From Tamarix chinensis (taxonomy: Eukaryota; Streptophyta; Magnoliopsida; Caryophyllales; Tamaricaceae): a stretch of 64,000 nt of DNA. Position numbers and translations under genes: made by a program. The notes beneath the pieces are model-generated. The model was given only the letters and a program-made list of their open reading frames with translations. It ran no database searches and was not told the origin of the DNA. Shown here piece after piece: positions 8,497 to 20,622 of this stretch. How positions within the stretch are numbered: the first letter of the stretch is position 1; each line of letters begins with the position of its first letter. The stretch lies in assembly GCA_030549775.1 (NCBI GenBank), contig CM060177.1, forward strand, positions 62,622,638-62,686,637, in the 5' to 3' direction.

Positions 8497-11213
8497 AGGC
8501 TAGCCAAGGAATCTATATGGCATATCATTTGTCCATACTAAACCTCAGCACCCAAGTCCTTAAGTACGCTCTATAGGGCGTATGAAATACCTATAGAGAA
8601 AAATTGGACCCCTTGACCCAAAGGCCCAAGTATGCACTAGGGGGCCAAATCCGAGGCATGAGATTCCTTTCCAAACTCAATTCTTCTTCTTTAAGTGGTT
8701 GGTATTTTATTAAATTCTAGGTTATTAATTCAAGAATACCAAGGTTCATAACAGTACAATTTAGCCATCAATCAATTCACCAAAGGACCATGAGGGTCTC
8801 TACAATAATCAATCATCTAATGTCAAATCTAAAGGACCATGATGGTCGCAATGATTCCAAGACAGCACAACCTAGGGTTAGGCATCATGCCATAGCCCGA
8901 ATAATTATCCAATCCAGCTATTCAATCCATTCATCTAATTATTTCCAAAATTATTCCGTGGCTAATACTTAAGTCAACTAGTCTATTGAATCACATTTTT
9001 TACCTAATGACCAAAATGCCCTCCAACCTATAACTACTGTATTTTCCTTCACTTTATTACCAGATTTACCCCTATAGGATATTTTTCATGAAGATGCTAA
9101 AATAGAATAGCTAATAATAATTTATCATACAATAAATTTTTTCGGTATGACAAAAGACCATATTACCTTATGCATGGGCATAACATAGTACACACATATA
9201 TAATCCTAACATACAATTCTAGCATATCATAATATTCATACAAATTCCACGAATAACTTTCAAATACGAATCATGGTATACAAAATTTACGTTTCTACCC
9301 CTAGAACATGCAACAAGTAATAATCACTAATGAAACATATTTATACTCTAAGGCCAACATGCTATACGTTCAAGTTTATCTAAAATATCCAAGGAACACA
9401 TTTAACTCATTAGTAGATCTAGCATACAACACAAATTTTTGATTGAACCCTAACCCTAGACATGCACGTTTTTCTTTAGCAAAAATCCATATATATTGTC
9501 ATAGGCATACACTCTAAATTTCAGAATACTACCAAGGCATGTATGAGTCATTAGATGTTAAAATGGAAACACATTTTATTCCATACATCACAAAGTTTAC
9601 ATGGACACAAACTACTGCTGCTTTCATTTTCCAACAAAAGTGCAAATTATTTGATAACCTCAACCTAGCATAATTTTTATCCTCGAAAATCAACATACCA
9701 TTTTCACACAAAATTCTACCATCTACGGATTAGTTGGATTTACCTCCAAGCTATGAAAATAATACCACAAAAAGCCTCTTCTAAGGACACCTTATACAAG
9801 GTCAGCATTACTTAAAAATTAATAACACCATCCATGAAATCATGTATGCATTAGTATCTATACTAGAGAAAATGATTAGATAACAATATATGGGAACTAA
9901 TGCCAAAATAAGCTTAGGAATTTTTATTCAAAGTTGCGGGTAAATGGCACCACCATGTACCACACACGCTGGAGGGGAGGACACACTTATGTTGGAGGGT
10001 GCTACTGCTCGAGTAAGGCAATGCACGGAGGGAAGATGGAGGCTTGGTAGGGTCGAAGATGGGGGGATCTCAGTAGTTGGCTCAGTAGTGTAATGAAGCA
10101 AGGTGGAGGGCTGATGGCTAGGTGGGCACTCAGGGCTGGAATGGGAGAAGGAAGGAAAAGGGGCTGCACAGGGGAGTGGGGGAAGAGGAAAGGCTACAGG
10201 TCGAAGTTGAAGAAGGAAAAGAGGATAGCAAGAGGAATGATGGGTTGTGCATGAAGAAGAGGAGGAGGTTATATGGTCTGGTTAGGGCTAGACGATGCTG
10301 GTTGGTTGTTGGTGCAGGGGGTTGCGTGCATGGGGAGAAGGAGAGCTACACACTGAGGCTGGAGTGCAGGCTGTTGTGTGGGGGAGGAGGAGTGGCTACA
10401 TGATTTGGTTGGGGGGGCTGGACGGTTAGTGTGGCTAGTGCTACAGGTGTGGTTGGGGTTAGGTATTTTAGTCAGTTGGTTGGGGCTACTAGGGGTAATG
10501 GTTGCATATATAGGAAGAGAAAGGGCCTGCATGGCTGGTTGATTGCTAGGATAGGTGGGGTGTATAGGAAAGGGTAGGGTGAGGTGAGGTGTGCGTGTAT
10601 GCATGGGGAAGAGGAAGACGGTGCACGGGGTGGGGAGAGGAGGTACCTATTGAGAGGGGGGTTTTAGGTTGGATTAGGCTATGTTTAGGGGTGAAATAAT
10701 GATGGAGATTAGGTTAATAATTAGTTAACAAGTATAATAAATAGTATTAGACTTTTAAGAGTATATTAAATACTAAGGAAGAATCCTACTCATTCCGTAT
10801 TTCTATTAATACCATTATTATCACTATTGTTATGATCATTATGATTATTAGTATTATTATTATTATTACTACTGCCCTTTATTACTCATATTATTATTCT
10901 TACGATTATTGTTATCGATATTATTTTAAGAGTGTTATTATTATAAGACTATTGTTATTTCCATCCTTATTATCTTGATCATTATTGATACTATTCTTAT
11001 TATTGTTGTTATTACCGTTATTTATTATTATTATTATTATCTTTCCTCTAATTATAAATACATTAGCTCAGATTATTATCACAATTTAATAATTATAGGC
11101 TTACTCACAATAATGAGACATCCAACCTAAAATAATTCTTTGATAAATTACATATGCTAATCAAAATTTAAGTTTTGGATATTTAAATTAGGGTTTATTA
11201 AAATGGGATATTA
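8497..11213 (-). mobile_element. LTR-like segment (family B), minus strand, left end cut by the gypsy insertion
   Basis: On the minus strand it starts at 11213 with TGTAATATCCC, close to the family A LTR start TGAAATACCCC. It then has (AAT)n tracts, a C-rich promoter-like region, and a stretch with two reiterated AAAGGACCATGAKGGTC motifs (about 8782 and 8832). The order is like that of the family A LTRs, but the sequence is not alignable by eye. It abuts Tekay integrase code at 11214, by insertion into integrase or by deletion. Its far end is missing at 8497. No coding region is credible. Confidence 0.5.
9950..10660 (-). other. C-rich (minus strand) promoter-proximal region of the family B LTR
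   Basis: This G-rich (plus) or C-rich (minus) block sits inside very AT-rich DNA, like the CpG-rich blocks of family A. The frames at 10122-10403 (+) and 10269-10604 (-) are low-complexity (Gly/Arg or Pro/Thr/Ser) and overlap on opposite strands. I do not accept either as a gene. A TATATATG word on the minus strand near 10505 could be the LTR TATA box. Confidence 0.4.
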
Positions 11214-12556
11214 CACCCACTAACTCGTCCATACCCCATGTGGACATCATCAGAATAAACACAACCAACTTAGTCAATCTGTCCATAACAACCCAAATGG
11301 TATTACAGTCGCTCTGAGTCCTTGGTAGACCGCTGATAAAGTCCATGGCAATAGAGTCTCACTTCCATCTTGGCACTTCCAAGGACTAAAGTAGCTTTGT
11401 AGGTCTTCGATGTTCGATCTTAACCTTCTAACATACCAGACATCGGGACATGAACTTGACCACTTCTCACTTCATGCAGGGCCACCAATATACCTTCCTA
11501 AGGTCTTTGTATAGCTTGTCCCCTCTTGGGTGATCCGAGTAAGGGGTCTAATGTCCTTCTATGATACGATGCTTCAACTCTAGACATCCCTGTGGTACAC
11601 ACTAACGACCCTTAAACTGAAGACTGGCATCCTCATGAACTCTTAACCCTTCAGCTCGACCTTCTTACATCTTCTAATAGATTCTCTCAAGCTTGGCGTC
11701 TCCGATCTATCCGGCTTGGTCTTCCTCAATATGGTGGGAGTGAGTGTCAGGACGCTCATGCAGGACTCAAGTTTGCCTTGCCGAATTAGTTTAATCTTCA
11801 AGATAGACAACTCCCCTAACACCCAATCAACAACCCCATAACAAAGTGCAGAATGCGAGGTCTTCCTGTTCTGGGCATCTACAAGTACGTTGGCCTTACC
11901 CTCATGGTAAGTTAACTCAATGTAGTAGTCCTTGACAAGTTCTAACCATCTCCTCTGCCTCATGCTAAGCTCTTTTTGGGTGAAAATGTACTTGAGGCTT
12001 TTATAGTCTGTAAAAACTTACACTTCATCCCGTACAAGTAGTGCCTCTAAATCTTCAGAGAGAACACCACTACAACCAACTTTAGGTCGTGAGTATGGTA
12101 ATTCTGTTCATACTAATTTAACTGTCGGGAGGCATACGTGACTACTCATCTATTCTGCATCAACACACACTCAATCCCATGCTTAGATGGATCATTATAA
12201 ACCTTGAGCACTTCTGAACCCTCTAGCAGAGTTAACACAGGTGTTGTGGTCAACTGCCTTTTCAACTCTTGAAAGGCTCCCTCATAAGTCTCATCCCATT
12301 AGAACCTCGTAGTCTTATTTAGGAGTTTGGTTAATGGTCGAGCAATCCTGGAGAAATTCTGCACAAACCTTTTGTAACGCTCGACCAAACTCAGAAAACT
12401 CCGAACCTCTTCTATGTTCATGGGAGGCTTCCATTATGTGATTGCCATGATCTTGGCTGGGTCCACAACCACTCCCCTAGCTGATACTATATGTCCAAGG
12501 AAGGCCACTTCCTAAAGTCAGAATCTATACTTAGACAACTTTGCATACAAGCAGTG
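11214..12556 (-). pseudogene. Tekay/Del-type RNase H-integrase remnant
   Basis: Minus-strand, heavily interrupted code. The RNase H end reads MRQRRWLELVKDYYIELTYHEGKANVL at 11963-11880 (quoted in part), where functional relatives continue VADALSRK; here it reads VLVDAQNRK. The integrase core reads SIAMDFISGLPRTQSDC...IWVVMDRLTK at about 11365-11265. It then stops at ...STWGMDELVGV, where the family B LTR begins, so the second Asp and the Glu of the integrase triad are absent. Stops and shifts fall throughout 12000-12550. Confidence 0.7.
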
Positions 12557-13150
12557 CTATCTCACAAGATTCATAATGGTGGAGAGGTGCTGCTCATGCT
12601 CTCCGTTCCCTTTGAAGTACACAAGGATGTTATCAATGAACACCACTATGAATTGATCGAGGAAAGATTTGAATATCCTCGTCACTAGGTCCATGAAAAC
12701 TATAGGCGTATTCGTGAGCCCAAATGGCATCATTGTAAATTCGTAGTGTCCATACCAACTTTGGAAAGTGGTGTTCATAATATTAGTATTAGCAATCTGC
12801 AATTGATGGTATCTTGACCTTAGGTCAATCTTAGAGAATACTACAGCACCCTTCAACTGGTCAAAAAGATCATCAATCCTCGAGAGCGGGTACGGGCTCT
12901 TCACTGTTAGCCGATTCAACCCTCGGCAGTCAATGCAGAGGTGGAGACTACCATTCTTCTCCTTCACAAATAATATCAGTGCTCCCCAGGATGACACGCT
13001 TGGCCGGATGTACCAATGCTCCGATAAATCTTCTAGTTGGGCCTTTAACTTCTTTAATTCAACCAACGCCATCTAGTAGGGTGCCTTCATGATGGGTTTA
13101 GCTCCTAGAATTAGCTCAATCTTAAAGTCAATCTCTTAAATTGGGGGCAT
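12557..13150 (-). pseudogene. Tekay/Del-type reverse transcriptase fragment
   Basis: The 171-codon open stretch shows the RT fingers and palm: [40 protein letters not shown] (first catalytic Asp), [17 protein letters not shown] and [13 protein letters not shown]. The YxDD box reads FIDN, so the second Asp is replaced by Asn and the enzyme would be dead. The wording GHYEF and DLFDQL points to the Tekay/Del chromovirus clade. The related CRM-like elements in this window read LYEWL and EMLDQL instead. Confidence 0.82.
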
Positions 13151-13655
13151 ACCCAGTATTTCCTTTGAAAATACATCTGGGAACTCTCTGACCATTGAAA
13201 TGCTATCTAGAGTTGTCGGGTCTTTATTTAGCTCCTACACACTACACAAGTACAAGGGATACCCTTTCTGGACCAAAGCGGGAGGAAAATTGCTGATACC
13301 ACCTTAGTAGCAGGCTTAGGTTGGGTCCTTCTATACGAAACCCAAGTTTCCTTTGGGCCTCGAAAAATCACACGCTCTTGAGTGCAATCAACCATAGATT
13401 GGTACCTCCCCAATATGTTTATGCCAATAATCACATCAAAGTCCTTTAAGTCCATGCTGACTAGGTCTACTAAGAGTCTACTCCACCTATGAATAAGGCC
13501 ACATTTAAGAATAACTAATTACATTCCATCTTATCACCCGATGGGAGCATCACAGATAATTCTACTCTAGCAAAGGGGACAACTTAACCTTAACAGCAAA
13601 TGCAGATGAAATAAATGACAGGGTAGCACCTGAATCAAAAAGGACACACACCAGC
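13151..13655 (-). pseudogene. Tekay/Del-type protease and connector, cut by a solo LTR
   Basis: The aspartic protease motif VLFDSGATLSFIS lies at about 13655-13590 on the minus strand. The connector MDLKDFDVIIGINILGRYQS lies at 13455-13396, matching the usual 'DFDVILGMDWL' stretch of the clade. The coding frame is cut at 13655/13656 by the family A LTR. It resumes beyond 20622 with DIVMGIITIYSLL, which is the normal residue order upstream of LFDSGAT. Confidence 0.78.
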
Positions 13656-14364
13656 TGAAATGCCCAAGACTTATTTATTTTAGGAAATATAATTAAATGA
13701 GGATTTATAAGGAAATTTAATATTATTTTAACTAAATATTTTATTCTAATTACCCAAAATATTCTAATTAAATTATTTAACCCCATACCACATAAATTTT
13801 TTCCTTTTCCCTTTTCCTTTTTTCTTTCCTCCTTTTTCTTTCTTTTCTTTTTATTTCCTCTCGCTGGACTAGGCCTAGAGCACAGCCCAACCCGTCCTCC
13901 TTTCCTCCCTTCTCCCACGGCCCAGCGCCGCTCCCTTCTTTCTGCTTCTTCCGATGCGGCGTTTTATTCTTTATTTCCCTGGGATGTTGTGTTTCATTAA
14001 AAGCCTTATAACCACAGCCGAACCGGCCAGGTTCCTCCCCTTTTTCCTTTCTTTCTTTTTCCCCTGACCGCCGGCTCACCTCCTTCCTTCTTCCTCCTTT
14101 CTCCTTCATCGCCGAACCTTCAACCTCCACCCCCATAAAATGGCGTCGCTGACCACACGTGTCGTGAACAGCCTTTCTCCTGCTCATTTTCTTCCCCTCG
14201 ACACACACTCCAGCATGAACTGCCCCACTCCTCTTTTCTCCCATACGATCACCCCATTTTCCCTTACGGAAATCGTGTTGACCGATCAACGCCACAACCA
14301 CCCCATTTTCTCATCGGCTTTGACCTCCTGGTAACCTACAGAACTCAAGCCTACCCTCTACCAT

Positions 14365-14372
14365 TATAAATA
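14365..14372 (+). promoter_or_regulatory. TATA box of family A LTR copy 2
   Basis: TATAAATA followed by CCCCTC lies in the C-rich part of the LTR. The same TATAAATACCCCTC word occurs at 57213 in copy 3. Use as the RNA polymerase II promoter is inferred from position and conservation. Confidence 0.6.
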
Positions 14373-14922
14373 CCCCTCGTATGGCCTGATTTCGATATTT
14401 TTTCCCCCAAAACCCTAAGTGCAAGCCTGTGCGCCACCGCAACTTTAGACAGACCATTCTCCACCGTTAGCCAACCTCGCCGCCGTCTCTTCCTCCCAAA
14501 CTCTTCCCTGCAACACACTCTAATTAACTAAACCATTCACCACCTTCGATTCTTCTTGCACGGGCACCATAACTGTGCAAAGTTTCCTATTCCTCTTGCC
14601 AAATTTTTACCCCCGAAACCTTTAAACCACCCCGCACCACCACATCCGCCACTTCTACTGCCCTCTGAACCACCCAAAAAATCTTGCTAATTCTCCTCCA
14701 TTGACCAATAACCTTCTTTTCTTTTTTCTCCTTCCCCTTCCCTCTTTTTCTTCATTTTCATCCCTTTTAGATCACTTTTCTGGCCACCGTCGTGCACCAC
14801 CGCCGGTGCCACCCATCCCCGCCAACTCAAGGTGAAACCCTAGACCTTCTTAACCCTTCCTTTCTATTTATTGAGAATTATTATGCTTTTATCATAATTT
14901 ATAATGTTATTTTGATTTTAAA

Positions 14923-14923
<1 letters not shown>

Positions 14924-15000
<77 letters not shown>

Positions 15001-15001
15001 C
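14924..15001 (+). repeat. (ATT)n microsatellite
   Basis: About 25 near-perfect ATT units. A second, shorter tract lies at 15390-15437. Equivalent imperfect tracts follow the C-rich part of copy 3 (57,890-57,990), so the microsatellite grew from a position shared by the family. Confidence 0.95.
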
Positions 15002-15386
15002 AGCAGTAACTTATTTGATAAATTTTGTTGGCAGGTTTGAGAGTATTAATGAGTTAGATAAATTATTATTTTCGAAGTTTAGGGATTTAATGAAATTATT
15101 ATATAATTATTTAATAGGGGGCTGAGACCTTAAATTTTAATTAGGTCTCACACCCTTGCATATTTATTACTATTATTAGCATTTTTTTTTCTAATTTTAA
15201 TATTATTATGGTAATTATCTTTACTAATTTAATATTATTATAAGTATATATACTATTAACACTATTATTATTATCATTGAACATTAATTTTATTATATGG
15301 GCAGGCTCGAAAGCCCACTTTGTAATTTTAAGATTTATATTATTATAATTATTAATATTCTACTAATATTAGTATTATTAACAATA

Positions 15387-15437
<51 letters not shown>

Positions 15438-15939
15438 CTTTACCAATATCATTTTTTGTGAAGGGTAGAAATCCCTATATCACCATTCATTTAAATTACA
15501 ATAGTATTTTATTAGTATGTTAGTAGCATTTTGTATAGTTAATTATAGTATAATATTATTTTAATTAAAAACCAAGTATTAGGATAAGTTAGTGAATAAT
15601 AATATTTTTAGGAGGGAACCTAACTTTAGTATTTTTTCTATAATAGGTGAAGTCAGTCAAAATCCTCAAATGGAATGGGAGCGTGCACCAAGACCGGTGA
15701 CATTTTAGGTAAGGGGTGCTAAGGCCATATGTGTATGATGTGATTTTATACTATACATGCCTTATGATATGAATTATAGTGTAATTCATGTGAACATTGT
15801 ATAAGTGTTATGAATGCAGCATGATTATGAAGTTGAAGTATGTTGGTGTGAATAAATTGTGGCATGAGAAGTATGTGCATATTTATGTTATTATTATTGT
15901 ATGATGTGGCCTTAATACATGCATGTTAGGGTTGTAAAA

Positions 15940-16365
15940 TAATGATGGGGAGTGTAACAATGTGGTGTTAGAGTTTTGCATAAAATGGCATGGTGTTAGG
16001 GTTTTGCATGAAATGGTATGGTGTAGGGGTTTGCATGAAATTGTATGGTGTTGGTGTTTGCATGAAATTGTATGGTGTTAGGGTTTGCATGGAATTGCAT
16101 GGCGTTAAAGTTTTGAATGGTGGTATTAATGTTGCATGTTGTTAGGGTTTTGCACGGTGGTATTAATGTGGCATGGTATTAGGGTTGCATGGGAGTCAGG
16201 GTTTGCATGGGGGTTAGGGTTTGCATGGAAGTGTGATTTATGTAGAGTTAGGGTTTGCATGAGGGTTAGGGTTTGAATGGGAGCTAGGGTATGCATGGAG
16301 GAAGTGTGGTTTACGTGGAGTTAGGGTTTGCATGATAGCTAGGGTTGCGTGGAGTAAGTCATGCA
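15940..16365 (+). repeat. Telo-box-like tandem array of family A copy 2
   Basis: GTTAGGGTTTGCATGG and variants repeat at roughly 20-60 bp spacing, as at 395-830. At least six exact TTAGGGTTT cores are present. Confidence 0.7.
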
Positions 16366-16519
16366 TTTCTGGGAAAATTTTTATGAATAAAATATTTAAG
16401 ACACTAATCTTTTAAAGTGGAAGATTATTGAGCTGGGTCTAGACCGATCCACCGGTTAGGAATAGTGGTTATGGTTTTACCCTATGTGCAACCGATCCAC
16501 TGGTTATAATTAAAGGTGG

Positions 16520-17110
16520 CAATCAGGTTGGGTGGGTCGGGTTCGGGTCAGGTCATAGCGGATTGGGTCATTAGCGGGTCATTTCGGGTCGGGTGCAAGT
16601 CGGGTCGGGTGCAAGTCGGGTCGGGTCATTTCGGCTTTGGGTCACTCAATTTGTTGGGTCAGGTCATTTCAGGTTCGGGTCAATTTGTCGGGTCGGGTAG
16701 GTTTCGGGTCAGGTCATTCGGTTCCGGGTCATTTCTGGTCAATTTGTCGGGTTAGATCGGTTCCGGATCTGGTCATTTCGATTCCGGGTCATTTTGGGTT
16801 AATTTGTCGGGCTGGGTCGGGTCAGGTCAGGTCGAGTTCGGGTTAAGAAAACTCGGATTTGGATCATTTCGGGTGAACTTGATTGGTAGGGTCAGGTTGG
16901 TTTCAGGTCATTTTTTAGTTCACATGAGTAGGTGGCTTCGACCCGTTCAGGTCATTTCATGTAATATGATGGGTTAGTCTTGCTATGTCCGAGTTGTTTC
17001 GAGTTAAGTTGATGGGTGTAGTCATTTCATAAAATTTGACGGGTTGGATTCGATTAGTTATGGGTTAACTTAATAGGTCGGATCAGGTCGGATTTTGACA
17101 GGTTGACTCA
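16520..17110 (+). repeat. Left subterminal GGGTCGGGT array of family H
   Basis: Many degenerate copies of GGGTCGGGTC, GGGTCATTTCGGGTC and AATTTGTCGGGTCGG occur, decaying rightward into AT-rich DNA. hAT transposases are known to bind reiterated subterminal motifs; that use here is inferred. Confidence 0.75.
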
Positions 17111-18115
17111 TATTCGAGTCTAGGCATTTATCATATCATAAATCGTAAATATTAGAGACATACAATCATAAGATTAATATTGCAGATAAAAGAATTAAAA
17201 ATATTGAATGCACTTTATTTTCACAAATAAATAGTAAAGATATTTATAAATTTTAATAATAAAAAATATTGTGCTTTGAATCAAACAAAGATATTTATTA
17301 TTGATTATAATTTATTTAATAACTTAAAATATTTAATTACTTAAAAAGATAATTTTATAAAATAAAGATGATCAAAACAAGACTATACAATGTATAATTA
17401 TCATTTATTACATTTTATATATTAGATACAATCATAAGATTACTAGTAAAGATAAATGAAATAAGAATATTATATGTGTTTTATTTTTACAAAGGTAAAT
17501 AATAAAGATATTTGTAAGTTTTAACAATATTATATTTGATTGCTTAAAATATTTCTAAATTTTACAAGTAAAAATATTAGATGTTTATCATATATTATAT
17601 TTAATTGATTACTTAAAATATTTGATTACTTAAAAAAAGATAATTTTATAAAATAAAGTGAGAATAACAAGAATATACAATGTATAATTATCATTTATTG
17701 CATTGTATATATTAAATACAATCATAAGATTACTAGTAACGATAAATAAAATAAGATTATTATATATGCTTTATTTTTACAAGGTAAATATAATAATATA
17801 TATATTTATAAGTTTTAATAGTATTATATTTGATTACTGTAAATATTTATAAATTTTACAAGTAAAAATATTAGATGTTTATCATATATTATATTGAATT
17901 GATTACTTAAAAAAAGATAATTTTATAAAATAAAGGTGAGCATACTAAGAATATACAATGTATAATTATCATTTATTACATTGTATATATTAAATACAAT
18001 CATAAGATTACTAGTAATGATAAATAAAATAAGAATATTCTATGTATTTTATTTTTACAAGGTAAATAAAATAATATATATATATATATTTATTTATTTA
18101 TTTATAAGTTTTAAT
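17110..18115 (+). repeat. AT-rich tandem repeat, about four units of 266-290 bp
   Basis: The word TACAATCATAAGATTA recurs at 17161, 17427, 17717 and 17995. The sequence between repeats the order 'ATAAAATAAG..., TTTTACAAGGTAAATA, AAGTTTTAATAGTATTATATTTGATTAC, GATAATTTTATAAAATAAAG' (described in parts). The first unit is the most diverged. Confidence 0.8.
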
Positions 18116-18222
18116 AGTATTATATTTGATTACTTCAAATATTTTAATTAAAAAAAAACTATACCAATACTCTAATTAAAAAAAACTAACAAAAATAGTT
18201 TGACTAGTTTAATATTTATTTA

Positions 18223-19015
18223 GAGCATCTGGTGTAAAAAAATATATTCTAATTTTAAATTCAGGGAATTAAATTTAGAATTATGGTTATGGAAAAAAAA
18301 ATTATCCATAAATTCTGTGTGCTTCAAAAATTTCGAGTTCTCGATCCATGCATGCAGTACGTGGACCACAAGTGCTACATGTGACAAGTGTATCTTGTCG
18401 TACGGATCATTGAAGTTGATTTTTGATACTTTATAATATATTTTTAGCTAAATTTATACTATTTGAATATATATATATATATAACAGGGTTAATATTAAT
18501 AGTAAAACAATTTACCTAAAAAAGTATTATTTTTTTATCCAATAATTTTTATATCATTTATTCTATCTTTTTTTTTTATATTCATTTCTCTACATAATTT
18601 ATGTTATTAATTTCTCTAGTTGTATTTATTTTATTAATTTCTCTACTTATATTTATTTTATTAGTGTTATTATATTTATATTTTCATTGTAATATTTTTA
18701 TTAATTGTATTATATTTGTATTTTTATTAATTATTATTGTTATAGTAAAAAAACTATAATAAGTTATTTTAAACATAATTTAAATTAAATATTAATTTTA
18801 TATATTTTCATAAATTATTAATTATTATATATAAATTAAAAATTAAATAATGTAAAATATAAATAATTAATATTATAATTAATAAAAATAATTCGATATT
18901 TTAAATTTAAAATTCATGAACGTAGAATACTAAATTATATTTAAAGTAAATTAATAAAATTAAAAGAAAAAATATAACTAAAACTTTAAATTTAGGGTTG
19001 TAACATGAGATACTC
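18223..19015. mobile_element. Probable Harbinger/Tourist-type MITE inside family H copy 1
   Basis: Ends are GAGCATCTGGTG and CATGAGATACTC (reverse complement GAGTATCTCATG), an imperfect 12-bp inverted repeat. TTA lies on both sides (18220-18222, 19016-19018), as PIF/Harbinger elements make. The interior is about 790 bp, AT-rich and non-coding. The identification rests on ends only. Confidence 0.5.
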
Positions 19016-19309
19016 TTAATACGGGGTATAGTTATTGCTTGTTGGGTTTTGTGGGTAATAACTCATAAAGAACACTATGATGCTCTTCTATTAAGAGTTT
19101 CTTCAAATAGGTGGATCAGTGGATGTAATAGAACACTTTTTGAAAATTATTTTATAGGCTTACAACTAGATCTTATTCGGATATCATTAATAAATAAGAA
19201 TGTCTAGGGTAAAATTATGAAAAATAAGTACAATTTATAAAATACTATATTTTTAAAAGCTTTAAATGAATAATAAAATATGTGTAATTTATTATTATTA
19301 TAATATATT

Positions 19310-19590
19310 TTGATGTCTGATCGGGATAATATTGGGTCAGATCGGGTGAATGTTAGGTCGGGTCAACGTTGGATTGGGTCGAAGCAGGTCGGGTTGCTAT
19401 CGGATTGGGTCAATGACGGGTCGGATCGGGTTTGGGTCGGGTTTATTTTTATCGGGCCAGTGCCGGGTTGGGTCAATGTCGGGTTGGATCAAGGTCGGGT
19501 CGGGTCGGGTTGTTAAATTTTTCAGGTCATATCGGGTCGGGGTTCGCTCGAGTTGGGTTGGGAGGATCGGGTCAACTTTTGCCAGCTCTA
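19310..19590 (+). repeat. Right subterminal GGGTCGGGT array of family H
   Basis: A dense run of CGGGTCGGGTT, TCGGGTCAATG and related words ends in GTCAACTTTTGCCAGCTCTA. The last 20 bases match the right end of the second copy (35455-35474) apart from A to G in GCCGGC. Confidence 0.8.
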
Positions 19591-20109
19591 GTTATAATAG
19601 TGGTTAGGACATGATGCCCTATATATGACTGGCACACCGACAATAATAGTGGGGTGACTCGAGCTCAATAAACACAAACCAGAATTGTTAAAGCTCTTAA
19701 AAGATACTAATTACTTACAATGGAACACTATGCGAGTAGAAACCAGACCAATCTACTGGTTAGGAATAGTGGTTAGGGTTTTACCCTATATGTGACCGAT
19801 CCATCGGTAATAATAGTGGTTAGGGCATGATGCCTTATGTGTGACCGACCCACTGGTTATAATAGTGGGGTGTTCTTGTACTCACATGGATTTAATAAAA
19901 GGCATGGTGTGTATGGACTTACGATGAAAGAAAGATTAAATAATTAATCTGGACCTTTTTGGGCCTTATGTGTGGGCTTGTTGATTATAGACTATGGATT
20001 TCACTATATGCTTTTTTGTATCATATGTGTGGGTTGTAATTGTATGCTGATCATTATTCTGTATGATTTGATGTGTTATATGCCGGCCTTAGTACTCGGT
20101 TACCTTACT

Positions 20110-20164
20110 CAGTACATAGCGTACTGATCACCCGTTTAATGGGTGCTACTCATTCCCACGAGCA
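20110..20164 (+). promoter_or_regulatory. Three-hairpin module of family A copy 2
   Basis: CAGTAC/GTACTG (20110-20126), CACCC/GGGTG, and CTACTC/GAGCAG (20145-20164, one mismatch) occupy the same place as in the other copies, ahead of GCAGGTAGGAGA. Confidence 0.55.
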
Positions 20165-20622
20165 GAAGGCCTGTTTGATCTGTTGCAGGTAGGAGACACT
20201 TACTTTGATGCTATTGATATCTATGGGACATCAGGAGGGGCAGAGTGATAGATAAGATGGATCAATCCCTAGAGTGACGTGGCCATTTTTCCCTTTTAAT
20301 TTATGAATCATGTTACTTTTATTATGTTTGAGTTGTAGAAACAATTTACTAATGTTGTTTAGTTATTATCTGAAAAAATAATAGCTAGTATTTTGAATTA
20401 GATATGGCTTACGAGTACTCTAATTCTTGTTTTTATAAATTCGGATTATTAATGATGTTGTTGGTAGTGTTTTTCTTAGCTTTGACACTTGGTACCAGAA
20501 CGGTAGGAGTGAACCAGTCTGGTACTAAGTGTGGCGGTAATATCCCCAAAATTTACGGTTTTAATTTACAAGTATATTATTATTATTATTTAAAAAAATG
20601 TGTAAATTTTGAGGGTGTTACA

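Larger units (their letters stand above)
16511..19590. mobile_element. Non-autonomous hAT-like element (family H, copy 1)
   Basis: Terminal inverted repeats are TAAAGGTGGCAA at the left and TTGCCAGCTCTA at the right (10 of 12 pairs). They are flanked by perfect 8-bp duplications GTTATAAT (16503-16510 and 19591-19598), the hAT signature. The uninterrupted motif in sister LTRs reads GGTTATAATAGTGG, which confirms the empty site. Both ends carry dense arrays of GGGTCGGGTC-type words (16520-17110 and 19310-19580). The middle is AT-rich and has no transposase. The 60-85 codon frames at the ends are the arrays read through. Confidence 0.88.
13656..20622 (+). mobile_element. Family A solo LTR (copy 2), interrupted by a hAT insertion
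   Basis: Bounded by TGAAATGCCC and GGGTGTTACA, and flanked by CCAGC (13651-13655) and CCAAC (20623-20627), a 5-bp TSD with one mismatch. Removing the hAT insertion and one duplicate leaves about 3.9 kb. No internal coding region, primer site or second LTR is present, so this is a solo LTR left by recombination between the two LTRs of a long element. Segments in order: AT-rich start, pyrimidine/CpG-rich promoter part, (ATT)n tracts, telo-box-like array, motif triplets, three hairpins, terminal block. The frames at 13777-14301 and 14792-15040 are compositional. Confidence 0.88.

Noticed and set aside
10122..10604. Opposing ORFs of 93 and 111 codons
   Set aside because: Same strand-symmetric low-complexity pattern in the C-rich block of an LTR; no start context or domain.
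13777..14301. 174-codon Lys/Arg/Glu-rich minus-strand ORF
   Set aside because: It reads through the pyrimidine-rich strand of the family A LTR; the sister LTR does not keep the frame.
14792..15040. 82-codon ORF with a long Ile run
   Set aside because: It is the (ATT)n microsatellite translated.
16516..16846. Gly/Ser/Val-rich ORFs (also 19310-19614 and 33660-33905)
   Set aside because: They translate the GGGTCGGGT subterminal arrays of the hAT-like elements.
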